Below, piece after piece: positions 1-11,795 of a stretch of 64,000 nucleotides of DNA (the first letter of the stretch is position 1; each line of letters starts with the position of its first letter). This stretch comes from Impatiens glandulifera (lineage: Eukaryota; Streptophyta; Magnoliopsida; Ericales; Balsaminaceae), in assembly GCF_907164915.1 (NCBI RefSeq), contig NC_061869.1:43831771-43895770 (forward strand). The letters are read 5' to 3'. The position numbers and the translations under genes are program-made. The notes beneath the pieces were generated by a model that saw only the letters and a list, made by a program, of their open reading frames with translations, made no database searches and was not told the origin of the DNA.

Positions 1-799
1 TTAGCTCGGAAGTGGGACGAATATTCTCCATACACAATGTAGTTTTAAAGGATATCAAACCATGGTTTGGTGGGCACTTGAACGGAGGCTACCACTATGA
101 CTTCAAAATCGGATTTTCGTTTCTGACAGATTTTCAGAGGTTTGACCTTAATACCAACGGGAATTTGGGTCATAAATGCTAGCGTGGCTAAAGCATCGGC
201 AAAGCGATTTTGGCTTCTTGGGCGTGTACAAAAGACACATGATCGAACTTGTCGATAAAACGGAGTAGGAAAGTGTGATAAGGTTTGAGATTTTTTCCTC
301 GTACTTTCCAGGTTCTGTTAACATGGGATATAACCAAATTAGGGTCGCCAACTACGTCTAATTTAGTTGCTCCTCTTTCGTATGCGATTTTGAGACCTGA
401 GAGACATGCTTCGTACTCAGCCTCATTGTTGGTTACGGAATATTCTAACTTAATAGAGATGGGATTGTAGGTTCCCTGTAGATCTATTAAGAGAATTCCA
501 ATTCCGTAGCCATGTTTGGAGGAGGCTCCATCAAACATTAACTTCCTTGTGTCTGAAGAGATAGACATTATGGAGTCATCAGGAAAGTCGAGTTCGAAAG
601 AAGGCTCGACTATGATAGGGTGTTCCCCTAGGAAGTCCATGACAACACTTCCTTTAACAAATTTTTGAGCCATATACGTGATGTCGTATTTGGAGATCAT
701 CATCATCCATTTAGCGAATCTAGGCGACAACAACGTACGTTGAAATAGATAATGGATTGGGTCAAGTCGGGACACCAACTTGATGGGGTGGGCTTGCAT
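1..799 (-). pseudogene. Element A pol: archaeal-type RNase H and linker towards integrase
   Basis: The frame from 799 to 188 carries an RNase HI of the RVT_3 type: FDGASS near residue 90 (first catalytic Asp), then NNEAEYEACLSGLK (catalytic Glu), then VVGDPNLVI (catalytic Asp) and the PYHTFLLRF helix. In a live element it would degrade RNA in RNA-DNA hybrids during reverse transcription. The usual end of the domain is damaged: the Asn/Ala-Asp-Ala stretch after FVHA is missing and the frame closes at 188. Bases 187 to 1 still encode, in another frame, the SMTQIPVGIK and PWFDILKNYI motifs that link this domain to integrase in Tat elements. Confidence 0.75.
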
Positions 800-2108
800 C
801 TAATGTCTTAGTCTTTTGGTGACCCATGTGAGTGCCCAACACACTTTCTCGGGTGTTGAATAGTTCAGTTCGTACCCTGTCATTCTCTTGCATAGGTAGT
901 ATTCGACAATCTCGAGCTTATCCTCGTTTTCTTGAGCCAACAAGCTACCAATAGTCGAGTTTGTCATTGTGAGATAGAGAATTAAAGGAATATCGGGCCT
1001 TGGGGGCATAAGGATCGGTGGTGACTTTAGATAGTCTTTGATTTTGTCAAAAGCTTGTTGACAAGTTTCATCCCATTGGAATTTCTGATCCTTTTTCAGT
1101 AGTTTAAAAAGAGGATCACAAGTAAGAGTTAGTTTGCTGATGAAACGACTGATGAACTAGATTTTTCCGAGGAAGCCTCGGACTTCTCTCTCATTCTGAG
1201 GTGCAGGCATAGCCGTAATGGCCTCGATTTTGGAGGGATCTATTTCTATTCCGCGTTGGGTGATGAGAAATCCTAGCATCTTACCGGTAGTGACTCCGAA
1301 AGTACACTTCTTCAAGTTCAACCAAAGGCCATACTTTTGAATTCTTTGCAAGAATTTGTTTAAGTTGGGAATATGACCCTGCCGATCCTTAGACTTTACA
1401 ATCATGTCGTTTATGTACACTTCTACCTCTTTATGTATCATGTAAGATCATCTTTACTACTCGTTGATAGGTAGCTCCAGCGTTTTTGAGACCGAAAGGC
1501 ATGACCCTGAAACAGAACGTGCCTACCTCTATGATAAAGGTAGTCTTCTCTTTGTCTTCTTCCGCAATTAGGATTTTCTTATATCTAGAGAATCCATCCA
1601 TGAAAGACAAGAGATGATTGCCAGAAGCATGATCGACTAGAATGTCGATGTGGGGAAAATGAAAGCTATCCTTAGGACTATCTTTGTTCAGATCGCGGTA
1701 CTCTACACACATGTGCATCCTTCCGTCCTTCTTCAATACGGGAACCACATTGGCTATCCATGTGGGGTAGTCTATAGTTTCAAGGAATTTTGCTTCCAAC
1801 TGTTTCTTGACCTCTTCTTTAACCTCGGCCACAACCTCGGTTTTCATTCGTCTTAACCTTTGTTTAATGGGTTTCGCCTCTAGATAAAAAGGAATTTGAT
1901 GTCGAACGATTGCAGGATCCACTCTGGGAATATCCTTGTTAGACCAAGCGAACACGTCTTTGTTGTTCTTTAGTAATTCGATCATCTCATGACGCTCGTC
2001 ATCACTCAGGCTTTGTCCAATCAACACGATTTGAGGATTGTCCTGAGTATTGAGGTTTACTTCGATTGTCGTCTCGGCTGCGGAAACGATCTCTTCCTTG
2101 TATTCCAA
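800..2108 (-). pseudogene. Element A pol: reverse transcriptase and RT-linked RNase H
   Basis: Frame 2108-1431 holds the RT fingers and palm: VPVLKKDGRMHMCVEYRDLN, PHIDILVDHA, and FRVMPFGLKNAGATYQR. Frame 1441-1157 holds the catalytic strand and thumb: the expected YVDD box reads YIND, so the first catalytic Asp is Asn, followed by KCTFG and GFLITQRGIEIDPSK. Frame 1009-800 is the RT-linked RNase H (LAQENEDKLEIVEYYL, then ELNYSTPEKVCWALTW). A frameshift separates the first two frames near 1435, and 1010-1156 is broken by stops. The polymerase is therefore inactive. Confidence 0.8.
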
Positions 2109-3298
2109 GAAGTTTTCATTTCGAAATTAAATTCAGACTTGAACGAAACATCATCATTATCTGACATATATTTGAAACTGTTTTTTGGCGTTTTATTGGA
2201 TTTTTTATTACAAAAAGAAGATGACATCTCATCAGGATTTTCATTAACAAATTCTTTATTTATTACAACATTAGTCACTATTTTACAATCCAAAAGGGGT
2301 GTGATGTTGTTATCAACACTCAGGCTGATTACAGGAGCTTTATCAACTGCCAGAAGGTTTGTGGAGTTAATCTTACAAGAGTCTTCATCAACAACCACGT
2401 TCTCGTCCGTTAGAGAAAGATCTCTGACAAGCTTTTCCAAGGTTTCATGCCAACAAGCAGTCCTTTTCCTAATCATATTAAGAGATGAATTAGGATCGAA
2501 AGAACAATCTAGAAAGATTTCAAAACCTGGAGAGCGCGTTTATAAAACTCGATTGAAGAAAGGTTCGGGGAAATCGAAACACAACGTGGTTTCTCATTCT
2601 CGCACAAACTGTCCATTTAGGGTTGGAGGAATAGGTATAAAGTGTTTAGAGATTTTACCTTTCCTGGATTCATCGCCCTCTGTCGGAGTATAACCGACGC
2701 CGAAGTTGGGTGAGTCGTGATAAGATCAGGGGAAGAAAGTCATGCCGGTAACGTTCGACCCTAGACCCATTCCTGGGAAATATCCTATTTTCCGCATGAG
2801 ATGCATGGATATTGCGCTGTAGGGAGTGAAGTCAGGAGTGGAAGATGAGTCCTGACCTTGCCTAAATATATGACAGATGTCGAATCCACTTAACTCAATC
2901 TCTAGGTTAGGGGAATGAGCTGAACCGAAGATGGTTGTGACGTATTTCTCACCTTCTATTGTGACGAGTTTGTCGTTAGCCATGAAGCGAATTTTCTGAT
3001 GCAAGGTGGAGGCAAGAACCATAGCCTAATGCAACCAGGGTCATCCCAAGATCAGGTTGTACGATGGTCACATGTTGATTACGCAGAATTCTACCTCAAA
3101 AGGTACATCAGCTACATAGATCGTTGTTAGGTAGCTGCCCATAATCTCTCGACGAGAATTGTCAAAACCACGGATGCACAAGTCTGAGGGGAGGACTTTA
3201 TCAGCGAAAATGTCGAGTTCTCGGAGAGTCTTCCAGGGACATATGTTCAATGCTGAACAATTTTCGATCAGAGTCATAGGAATGACTTTATCAGCCAT
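2057..3298 (-). pseudogene. Element A pol: aspartic protease and linker to RT
   Basis: Frame 3298-3068 begins the retropepsin-like domain. The active site in this lineage usually reads D-N-G-S; here it is ENCSALNICPW, with the catalytic Asp replaced by Glu and the Gly by Cys. The flap and second strand follow (RGFDNSRREIMG, VADVPFEVEFCVINM). Frame 3022-2726 continues with LHQKIRFMANDKLVTIEGE and ELSGFDICHI, and 2476-2057 is the acidic linker before RT. The frames are separated by stops near 3025-3067 and around 2500-2720. Element D (35640-36440) keeps the canonical DNGS form of the same protein. Confidence 0.7.
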
Positions 3299-3599
3299 CT
3301 TTACGGAAATGTAAAGAGCCTTAACATGGGGTTCATTAGGAGCATGTAGGTCTTTGTCCTAGAAACCTATCATGTTGATCTGAGGAGTTGTTGAGATGTT
3401 ACCAACCAATTTTTAGGAGTCGTATTGGTAGGTATACTAGTCTGACTTAGCTCATTCAGAACAACTTGCCTGTGTTCGATAGAATACATCAGGATTTCCC
3501 AAATATAAATGTTAGCATTAATCTTCTTGAGCTAAGAAAGAAGGCTATCACTAGGGTTTAAAGCTCTAGGCTCGTTTTCCCTTCTTGAATCGTTAGATG

Positions 3600-5291
3600 G
3601 GCTAGGAAGATTAACCACAGGGTTGTTTACATGAAACTATGCTGGATGTCGGCTCTACTCCAGGTCGCTAAGACTTATCGTTGTACTATCTTGGGAGCGC
3701 TTGAATTGGGGTTGTCAATAATCCACCAATTCCGAGGCATTGCCAGCGGAGGTGGAGCTCCTCGATCCTCCTTTTTGGGCCATGGGTTGACCATACTAAC
3801 TTGTTGATGGTTAACAGGTTTGTTGGTGGAAATAAGGTTGACCTGATGATCGGGCAACGGATTCCTTGCAATTTCGGGTTTAGGAATGATTTTATGATCA
3901 ATTAGCTCTTGACACTAATGTTTAAGGGAACTACAATTATCAGTAGAGTGCCCCTTCATTTGATGATATGCGCACAATGCCCCTTCAAACCTGCCAAGGG
4001 ACTCTACCCATTCTCGCAGAGCTAAAGGCTTGATGAGGTTCCTCTAATGAAGAAGGGTAAAAGCTTGACTCAAGGTCATGCCTAGATCATCAAAAGTTCT
4101 GGGAGGTCTTGGGACCCTCAGAATTGGCGGCTTAGGCGTCGTTGGGATATTTGTTTTGGCCAATACCGGTTTGCTTGGACTGGGTTTAGGAGGAGTAGGG
4201 GCCTACTAGGTAGTTGTGACCTGGTGAACTTCGGTTTTTTCCTTCCTCTGAGGTCGAGGAGGAGCAACATAGGCTTTCACGGTTTTACCCTCTTTCCTTT
4301 ACTTGTCAAAGGCTTCGTCGAGGTGACTGCCTGTTTTGAGGAGCTTCTTCATGTTTTGGAAAGTCTTGTCGGCGAATCCAACAGAATATCGAACGTTAAC
4401 ATTATCCAGAACCATGTCAATTTGTCTTTATTTGTTAGGCAGGGAATCAATCTCTTCAGCAACCACTTTCCACCATTCGATAAAGACTGCGAATTTCTCG
4501 TTTTCGCCTTGCTTGACATTCTTGAGCTTCTTCTCTAGCTGTTCTAATCTGAGATACATGCTGAAACGTTCTATGAAGGCTGACGCGAGTTCGTCGATAA
4601 TCTGAAGATAAACTATCTTCTTTTGGTGATACCAACGCAGGGCCGTACCATCTAAATATTGGGGAAATAGATGGAGAATTGGTTTTTCTCCCAGATATAA
4701 AGGTATCATGGCCATGGTGTATATCTGGAAGAAAGCAGCAGGGTCAGTCTTTCCTACATACTTTGATAGAGAAGGTAGCTTTATCCCAAAAGGGATCATT
4801 GCTCGTTCGACAGTTTTCATGGCGTTTTTTCAATCATGGTGTTCATCCAAACTGCCTTTGGTCAATTGATTGAGTTTCTCTTAGAACTTGTCCTGGTTAG
4901 CATTCAATTGAGCCACTTGGATCTCATATTCCATAGAAGGGATGATCGAAGGGTTTGCCCCATCTTAGGCGTTGGGGTTTTCAGCAACTTCTGGCTGAGT
5001 CCTTGATGACCTGTTATCATCTTCAGGAGGCTCTTCATAGAGAGAGGCTTCTTCCACGCGAAGATTATGAGGATTGATCCTGATCGGAGTAGCAATAGGT
5101 GTAACTAGTGGCGGTTGTCGTGACGAGGATGGTTTTTCTGGGATCGGGATGGCAGGTTTAGTCATCAAGCTCGTTAATATCGCCAATTGTTCAGTGACTT
5201 GCTGAAGAGTAGCTTTCATCTCAGTAAACTCAGTTGGGGATACTGTGTCCTTAATGCTCTTTGGAGTTCCCTCGGCCATGACTATACGCAC
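3600..5291 (-). pseudogene. Element A gag (capsid-like) gene, broken
   Basis: Translation probably began at the ATG just inside 5291-4965 (MAEGTPKSIKDT). This frame gives an N-terminal helix (EMKATLQQVTEQLAIL) and a Pro/Ser linker. Frame 4820-4428 is the retrotransposon gag core: IPFGIKLPSLSKYVGKTDP, QYLDGTALRWYHQ, FSMYLRLEQLEKK and FAVFIEWWKVVAEEI, the helical capsid fold that would pack the RNA. Near 3974-3930 a zinc-finger-like CAYHQMKGHSTDNC survives in another frame, as in Tat gag proteins, followed by NPLPDHQVNLIST (3857-3675). Several frame changes and stops make it nonfunctional. Confidence 0.75.
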
Positions 5292-5559
5292 AAAACATCC
5301 AGTTCTTGGATCTCTTTTCCGTGGGGCCGTACTTTAACGAAGTGACTGGCGTACTATTAAGAAGATAGAGATAGATGAAGCTTTGTAGATGTAGTACAAT
5401 ACAAATGAAAAATGCGAGACATGAATTCAGGAAAGCAAGGATCTCATTCATGAACAAACAGACAAACATAGAGCTGTATATAAACATACTCACAACATTT
5501 GTTACAGAGAGACTCTTTTATTTATATTTTACAAAAGAGTCTAAATGGGAAAAAGTCCC

Positions 5560-6678
5560 AGATGAAAGCGAAAACTTCCTAAGTCCAGACATAGTCTTGT
5601 TGGATATGAGCATTATGCTCTGCTTCAGCTTGGTGATCTCTCTTATACTGGTTGGTGATAAGATCCTGGTATTTCCTATGTCTTGTCATGACATTAAACT
5701 AGAAGGCATCGTGCCACTAACCGAAGTACTCTATGTGGAGTCTTGGGGTTATAGGTCTATATGTTGCAACAGTAGGTTCGACATGGCTGTAGCCAAACTA
5801 TTTGAATAGTTCATGGGTATAGTAGTTGTGATCCATTCTAAACCCAAGAGTAGGACAAACACCTTGTCGTTCATCATGAAGGTCATCTTCTTGATGGGGT
5901 ACCATGGAAGAATGTCATAGTCTTCATTATCATCGAGTATCAGGATTTCATGGAGAGCTTCCCTCATCCTTTGGTATTGAACAAAGGGGGATAAAGTGTT
6001 TCCAGATAGGACTAGCGGTAGACGCTTGAGCTTGTCAAGTAGCCAGATGTATAGGATCAAGGGAGAGACCCTCTTACTTATGGTGGGAGATCGATATGAG
6101 CTATTCAGACCCATGAGTGTTTCTGCCAGTATAATGCTAGAAGGATCTTTGTTGCCTTTTCGCAACTGATGTTCCACCTCGATGATCCTTGAAGAAGGAT
6201 TGTCGTTCGCTAGCCTAATGAAGTGGTGAGCAAGTAGGATAGACATCGTGATCATGGATGATCCTGCTTTTATCGGGACTTCTCCATCCTTGATCTCTAG
6301 TTCAGCCCAAGCCGGAAAGTTGATGCTAATGTCAGAGATGATAGCATCAGAGGTTTCTTCTGAGTAGTGGTACTCCTTTTGTTGAAGTTTTCCGATGGAC
6401 ATTGAGTCTAGGAATGGTTGTAGGTGTATAACATTCTTGTTGTCTATCATGAAAATAGCCCGGAATTCCTCTATAGTGGGGCACATGATACTGCTACCGA
6501 GGAGGTAAGCCCTTTGATCAGGATTCCACCTTTGTTGCATTTCCATTATGAAATTGGGGTTGACTTCGTACTTCAGAAACTTAAGGATGGAGTTGAGACC
6601 GTATTCCTCAAAGTACCACTGATTTTCACGAAAATGCTTCGCCCAAGGGAGAAACTCGTTATCCGTCAACATAGACAT
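5560..6678 (-). pseudogene. ORF1-like gene, copy a (upstream of gag)
   Basis: A 309-residue open frame (6678-5749) starts MSMLTDNEFLPWAKHFRENQ. It contains MEMQQRWNPDQRAYLLGSS, CPTIEEFRAIF, the GNKDPSSIILAETLMGLN block and LLGLEWITTTI near the C-terminus. After the stop at 5749 another frame continues to about 5565 with FNVMTRHRKYQDLITNQY, so the original protein was longer. It resembles a plant transposon-associated family that I know as DUF7745 and occupies the position of the extra ORF1 of Ogre elements; its function is unknown. I see no signal peptide or membrane segment. It is homologous to the next gene upstream (6850-8038). Confidence 0.65.
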
Positions 6679-6849
6679 CGTGGATAACTGTGACAGTAGG
6701 AGAGAGAAGGTATTACAAATGTAACAAAAAAAGAAAATGCGTATGCAAATAACATGACCTATAGATAAACATCCTGTAAGGTTTTATACATATTTTCTTT
6801 CAAAAGAAAGAACTTCCGATGTTACATTTCAAAATTTTGGAGCTCTTTA

Positions 6850-8038
6850 GGATTTGTCTAGTTGACTATACTAGGTCGCTAAGTTTTTGGCCGCCTTGTG
6901 CAAAAAGGGTGAAACATGGGGTTCATCTTCAGGGGGAGCGAGTTCGACTACAGCGAGTGGAGGTAACAAAGCCTTCACTTTCTTCTTCTGCTTGTTGGAG
7001 GTGGAATTCGTCCATGATCTAGTCGATGTAGTCCTTGCGATCTTTAGGGATTCCCATCTTGACGCAATTATTCCAAAGATCTAGATAGTCGGAAACGTCA
7101 TTGTGATGGATTGGCCTATCTATGGCTACCACGCAGTCAAGGAAGGGGGCATGTAGTCGCGCCCGAACTATTTAAACAATTCACTAGTGTAGTATGAAGT
7201 AATCCACTCGAGGCCCATGAGTATGATGATGGGTTGGTCGCTCATCAGATGGACCATCTTCTTAATACCGTAGCATGGTAGAAGCTCTCGAATGGGATCG
7301 TCGTCGTGGACAGGGAGTTCTGGTTTGATGTGCCTGAAGCATCGATTATGGAGGGCAGTACCCATCACGTTGCCAGGAAGTGGAGGAGGAATACGTTCCA
7401 TCTTTTCTAGGAGCCAGATGATAGGAGCTCCTCTTTGATTGAGAGAGTAGGAATAGTATGACTCGTTGAGACCCATAAGTGTCTTTGCCAGAATGATCCC
7501 AATAGGATCCTTATTTCCACCTCTAAGATTATAGACCATTTCTAGGATCCTTGCGGATGGAGGGCGATTTCTCGAGGGAGTAGAGAAGCGCCTAAGCTTA
7601 GTGGAGAGATTTTTCCATTTTGGGTTGCAACTTTGAATAGCGAGGAAAGTCCAGGTGAGTTCTGGTGAGGATTTTGTTTGCCACGGTTTTCGTGTAGCCA
7701 AGCTCATGTTGGAGGAGTTGTCCGAGAGACATGGACTCGGACGAGGGATTAAGCCTTAGAATGTTTTTGCTTCTAATCATCATGATGGCCTTGAACTCTT
7801 CAATGGTTGGGCAAATCTGGCGATCCCCTAGTATAAAGGCGCGATACACCGAATCCCATCTGCGTTGCATATCCATCATGAAGCCTTGATGGAGGCGTTT
7901 ATTAGTGTAGTTGAGAGCGGTGTTGATCCCAAAGGAGTCATAGTACCACAAATACTCATTGAAGTGGTGAGTCCACATGGAGAGGTCCTCGTTGTCTAAT
8001 AAGGCCATTATGCGCACATAATCAACATTGACAAACAT
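6850..8038 (-). pseudogene. ORF1-like gene, copy b (tandem paralogue)
   Basis: Frame 8038-7598 starts MFVNVDYVRIMALLDNEDLS and carries MDMQRRWDSVYRAFILGDRQ and CPTIEEFKAIMMI. Frame 7707-7168 continues with GNKDPIGIILAKTLMGLN, LLEKMERIPPPLPGN and LMGLEWITSYYTS. A frameshift lies between about 7600 and 7700. A third stretch down to about 6860 keeps DYLDLWNNCVKMGIPKDRKD. The blocks align one for one with copy a at roughly a third to a half identity, so the two genes arose by an old duplication. The start at 8038 is the first ATG of the frame; an ATG at 8008 (MALLDNEDL) matches the copy a start better. Confidence 0.6.
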
Positions 8039-8595
8039 GTCGAGTGATTTTGATGAAAGAAAACATGCCTAGAGATGTTTTAGTATATCTATTATAAATG
8101 TATGCATGTATAATAAATAAGTACGTACTGAGTTGACTTGTCGAGGCCTTACTGTTTGGGCATGTCTAAACAACGGTTGGATAAAGTAACCAGGTTTTGT
8201 GTGCTAAGGTTATTTGTCGAGGTTTGGGTGGGAATCTCTCCCCACCATCGCTAAGATCGCATCGCGGATGATGTATCAAAGCCGACAGAAGGAATCCACT
8301 CCAGGTTCCTAGTTTTTCCTCACACAACATCGCTCAGTCACACACCGGTATGATCGGTCTTCACATAATTTTAGGAGTACATAATTCCGATCTGGTACTC
8401 CTACACGTAAGACTGGGTGATGTACCCATCTGATGCAAATATTAGGGTAAAACATAAGTATAGGGTAAACCCTAAGTACCTGTTGGGGTAATGGATCCCA
8501 TGAGGTGGACTATTGTGAGAGTGGAATGTTATAAATATCAACTTATAAATAGCCAGAACTTTGTTTATTTTATTCATTTTAAAATAACAAAAACT
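8039..8595 (-). other. Element A leader (5' UTR)
   Basis: Noncoding sequence between the primer-binding site and the first ORF1 gene. Its 8250-8595 part closely matches 12061-12407, the leader of element B (shared blocks include GATGTATCAAAG and GGTGGACTATTGTGAGAGTG). I see no gene in it. Confidence 0.65.
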
Positions 8596-8612
8596 CCCCA
8601 GCAGAGGCGCCA
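8596..8612 (-). promoter_or_regulatory. Primer-binding site of element A
   Basis: On the minus strand, seven bases after the LTR end, the sequence is TGGCGCCTCTGCTGGGG. It has the form of a tRNA 3'-end complement (TGG at the CCA end) and resembles the tRNA-Asp type common in plant gypsy elements with a few differences. The exact tRNA is uncertain. Confidence 0.65.
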
Positions 8613-9289
8613 AGAAAGTTGTAACACCGTTTATCCCCCCCGGTCTATGTCCCGTTCCATAGCTTATCACGTGTTTGTGAGACACGTGGCAATATAGAAG
8701 GACTACCGCGAGGCAACTCGAGGTTCAATGATTTTAACTTTGGTTTGCGTGTAAGGCATCTTCTAAAATGAAACATTTAGTTTTCAAAAGATTTTGAAAA
8801 TACTAAAGATTTTATGAAAATCAATAAAATGATGTGTACAAATGTATTTATACTAGAGTTTCTGAAAAAAGTGGTTCGTTGTCTGTTTACGTTCGGGAAA
8901 GGGCTTTCGTTCTATGTCCTCTACGCCCGCCTAAGGATGGTTTTCAAAGTCCTTCTAAAATAGAAAAAGTATGGCTTCTATAAATCTAATTATAACACTC
9001 CTTATTTTTAATTAGTAGTCCAAGGGTCCTTAATGAGGATAGATTTTAAATAATTTTACAAAATCATTTAAAGGAGATGTGTACCTGTTGCGTTGGGGTT
9101 CAAATTTAACAAAACCTGAAAATATCAAAAAAATATGTTAGAGAGTATAACCAAACAAGACCTAGCAAAAGAAAATTGCTTTGGGAAACATCCTAGAGAA
9201 TCTTGAGAGTTACTTTATGACCTTGAAAATACCATTTTTTAGAAAATGAGGCTTTGGTTCCAAAATAGTTTTGGATTTTTGAAAATTGA

Positions 9290-9690
9290 AACCAAACGGG
9301 CCTAAGGATTAAACCCTAGGTTCGAGTCCGATCATGTCAATTTGGGCTTAGTAAGGTTGGAGAGGTTCAATTTTGAGTGAGGGTTCTGACTTAGGCATAA
9401 GGCTATAACGGTCTTAGGCTAAATGGGGGTTTGATCCTAGGCTAGATCTAGGGTTTGCCTAGGCTAAGATGAGGCTAGGCTTAATTGTTGGTCCTAGGTT
9501 AAGTGTCAAGGTCAATCCTAGGTCAAGTGGCAAGGTTTGTCCTAGGTTAATTTGGTCTATGCTAGTTTTGTCGGCCCTAAGACAACTCTCTCGGTCAGGT
9601 GGCACGGTCCTAGGTGGTTTCCTCGGTCGCACGGCTCGGTCCTGGCATGTTTTTCTCGGTACTAAGTCAAAATTTCAGGGCCTGGTGTTT
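9290..9690 (-). repeat. Imperfect CCTAGG-rich short repeats in the LTR
   Basis: Many variants of GGTCCTAGGT, GGCTAGGCT and CTCGGTCCTAG follow one another at about 15-25 bp spacing. The same kind of tract occurs at the corresponding place in the LTRs at 32620-33200, 43840-44330 and, inverted, 46340-46560. Confidence 0.6.
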
Positions 9691-10821
9691 TTGTTTTGGT
9701 CTGAAATTTCAGAAAACCATAACTTTTGATTGGAATGTCCAAATCACAATCCGTAAGATACAGTAGGATCATATGACCATGAAGAACAAAACCCTAACAT
9801 AAATCATGATTTTGAAAATCATAAGAAGATCAATTTTAAAACACCATTTCTAGGTCAAATTTTGGGATCTTTTAAATTAGGCCATTTCAAGGCCTTATTT
9901 TTGTTTCATTAGCTTTGAAATAATGAATATAGTTAATACATACCAAAAGAAGAACATCATTACATCAATAAATTGTTTTTGAAGATTGAATCAAAATCTA
10001 ACTTTTTTCAAAAACCAAATTTGATCAAACATGATCAAAAGGGTAAAACAGTTACTTAGAATTCATCCCTACATGTTAAGAATCATGTATAGCTACTAAT
10101 TGAATCAACAAATCCAACTTAGAAGCAAAAACATGAAATTTCAAAAATCCAGATTTTTAACCCTTTTTCCTAAAATTTCAATTTGATCAAACATGATCAA
10201 AATATTAGTACAGTTACTTAGAAATCATCCGACCATGTATACAAACATGTAATATAACTAATTGAACCAAAAAAATCAGATTAAAAGCAAGAACACAAAG
10301 TTTTAAAATTAAAATTTTCAAGCTTTTTTCTCAAATTTCAATTTTGATCAAACATGATCAAACTTGATTAAAGTTGTTTGGAATTGATTCAAACATGTTT
10401 ATAAATATATATAACAAAAATCTGGATCAATAAATCCATTTTTAAACTAAGAACACAACATTTCAAAAAATTCAATTTTCAAACTGATTTTTGCAAAATT
10501 ATGTTCTAGGTTGATTTGATCGGTTTTCTTTCAACAAAAATCATAAGAACACGACCAAAGTGATCAAACAAGAAAATTTGAAGAAATTCAAAATTTTGAA
10601 TTACAATTCGAAAATCAAGGCTTCTGGAATCATACCAACAGCTGGAAAACATTCCTAGACAGTATTGAAAGTGATTCAGAAGCCTGGATCGAAGCTTGGT
10701 CACCATAAAATGTTTTGCAGAAAACTGTTCTTGGCCGGAAATTGCAGGTCTTCGATTGAGGCGATTTGATGTGTAATTTGTCGTTATTGTTTGATGGATT
10801 TGTATTAAGATGGTAGGGGAG

Positions 10822-10829
10822 TATTTATA
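10822..10829 (-). promoter_or_regulatory. TATA box of the element A LTR
   Basis: On the minus strand the sequence is TATAAATA in a GC-richer setting (CCACCCTATAAATACTCCCC). Transcription of the element would begin roughly 30 bp further left, which makes the preceding ~965 bp the U3. Confidence 0.6.
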
Positions 10830-11795
10830 GGGTGGAAAGGTCGGCTGTAGAAGGACAATTTGAGTTGTCTTTGATCACTAGCGTTCTTATCCCTAATTCG
10901 TGGCAGTCTTATCACGGAGAAAATAAGGCTTCTAGATAAGGGGGAAACGTAGGCGCTGACGAGGGGATCACGTGGGCGAAAAAATCAACGGATTTGATCG
11001 CATGTAGCCAAAGTTATAGCTTCTGGAAGAAACTCGTCGGCGAGGTCGCGATTCCGGCAACCCCTGCGTCCCAACGAAGAAGATGAACAAAACGACGTTG
11101 TTTTGAGTAACGGAACGCCGAGCTCCGTCTGGTTCCGTCAGCAGTCAGCCTGGTTGACTAATGGGGTTAGTCTGTCCCGTTAGTTGATCTGTTGCGGGCG
11201 CGCGCGCGTGGTTCTTCGACAGCTGGATTTCTGGCGCGCTCTAGGCTGTCGGATGAGATCTGGGCGCTCATCTGATGGTCCAGGATCCTGCTGCAAAGTT
11301 TAGACATAAAATCAGCCACACAGGATTATGCAATTTTATATTTTATTTAAAAAGTTATTAAAATTCGAATTTAATTCCTTTGTAATCCATTTTTTCGCCA
11401 AATAATTCACAAAAACTATTTCTAGAATCATAATAACAATTATGATCATATTTTATTTTTTTGGAATTTTTTGGAATTTTGGGGTATTTTATTTAATTGG
11501 TTTAAGTCATGAATTAAACATAAATTATGCATAAATCCTAATTAAATATTTTTTAACCCCTTCCTTGGTCTAATTTGGGTAAAATATATACAAATATTTT
11601 ATCCTCAAATTATTTTTGGAATTTTGGAAAGTTTCCTTAATTAAGGTTTAATTATCACAATAATTAATCCTTAATTAGGTTTTAATTCCTTCTTTCAAGT
11701 TATTTTGAATATAAAAATTCAAAATATTATTTTAATATTATTAAACATAATAATATTATTTTGCAAATAGGGTAAGTCAAATTTTCATGCTTACA

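Larger units (their letters stand above)
1..11795 (-). mobile_element. Element A: Ty3/gypsy Tat/Ogre-like retrotransposon, 5' portion
   Basis: Read on the minus strand the order is a 3.2 kb LTR (11795 to 8620), primer-binding site, leader, two ORF1-like genes, gag, protease, reverse transcriptase, the RT-linked RNase H, a second RNase H of the archaeal type, and the beginning of the linker to integrase at the window edge. A gene upstream of gag and a dual RNase H are known marks of the Tat lineage (Ogre, Retand). Integrase and the 3' LTR must lie left of base 1. Many stops and frameshifts show that the copy is dead. The lineage call rests on family knowledge; the domain order is visible in the sequence. 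Confidence 0.8.
8620..11795 (-). repeat. 5' LTR of element A (3176 bp)
   Basis: On the plus strand it starts TGTAACACCG and ends CATGCTTACA, so on the minus strand it runs TGTAAGCATG...GGTGTTACA, the usual TG...CA form. The left end abuts the primer-binding site; the right end abuts a truncated copia LTR. It contains a TATA box at 10822-10829, a short-repeat tract at about 9290-9690 and otherwise AT-rich sequence without genes. The 8620-9060 part matches the element B LTR (12408-12738 plus 25984-26236). Confidence 0.75.

Noticed and set aside
1989..2693. A 234-codon plus-strand frame
   Set aside because: It overlaps the RT leader and protease linker of element A, which are recognisable on the other strand.
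5375..5809. A 144-codon plus-strand frame with hydrophobic segments
   Set aside because: The minus strand here encodes the end of the ORF1-like gene copy a (FNVMTRHRKYQDL motif) and its spacer; the plus frame has no similarity that I know.
1..8038. Endogenous pararetrovirus (caulimovirus-like) instead of a retrotransposon
   Set aside because: It has LTRs, a gag-protease-RT-RNase H order with a second archaeal-type RNase H and an integrase linker, and no movement-protein motif.
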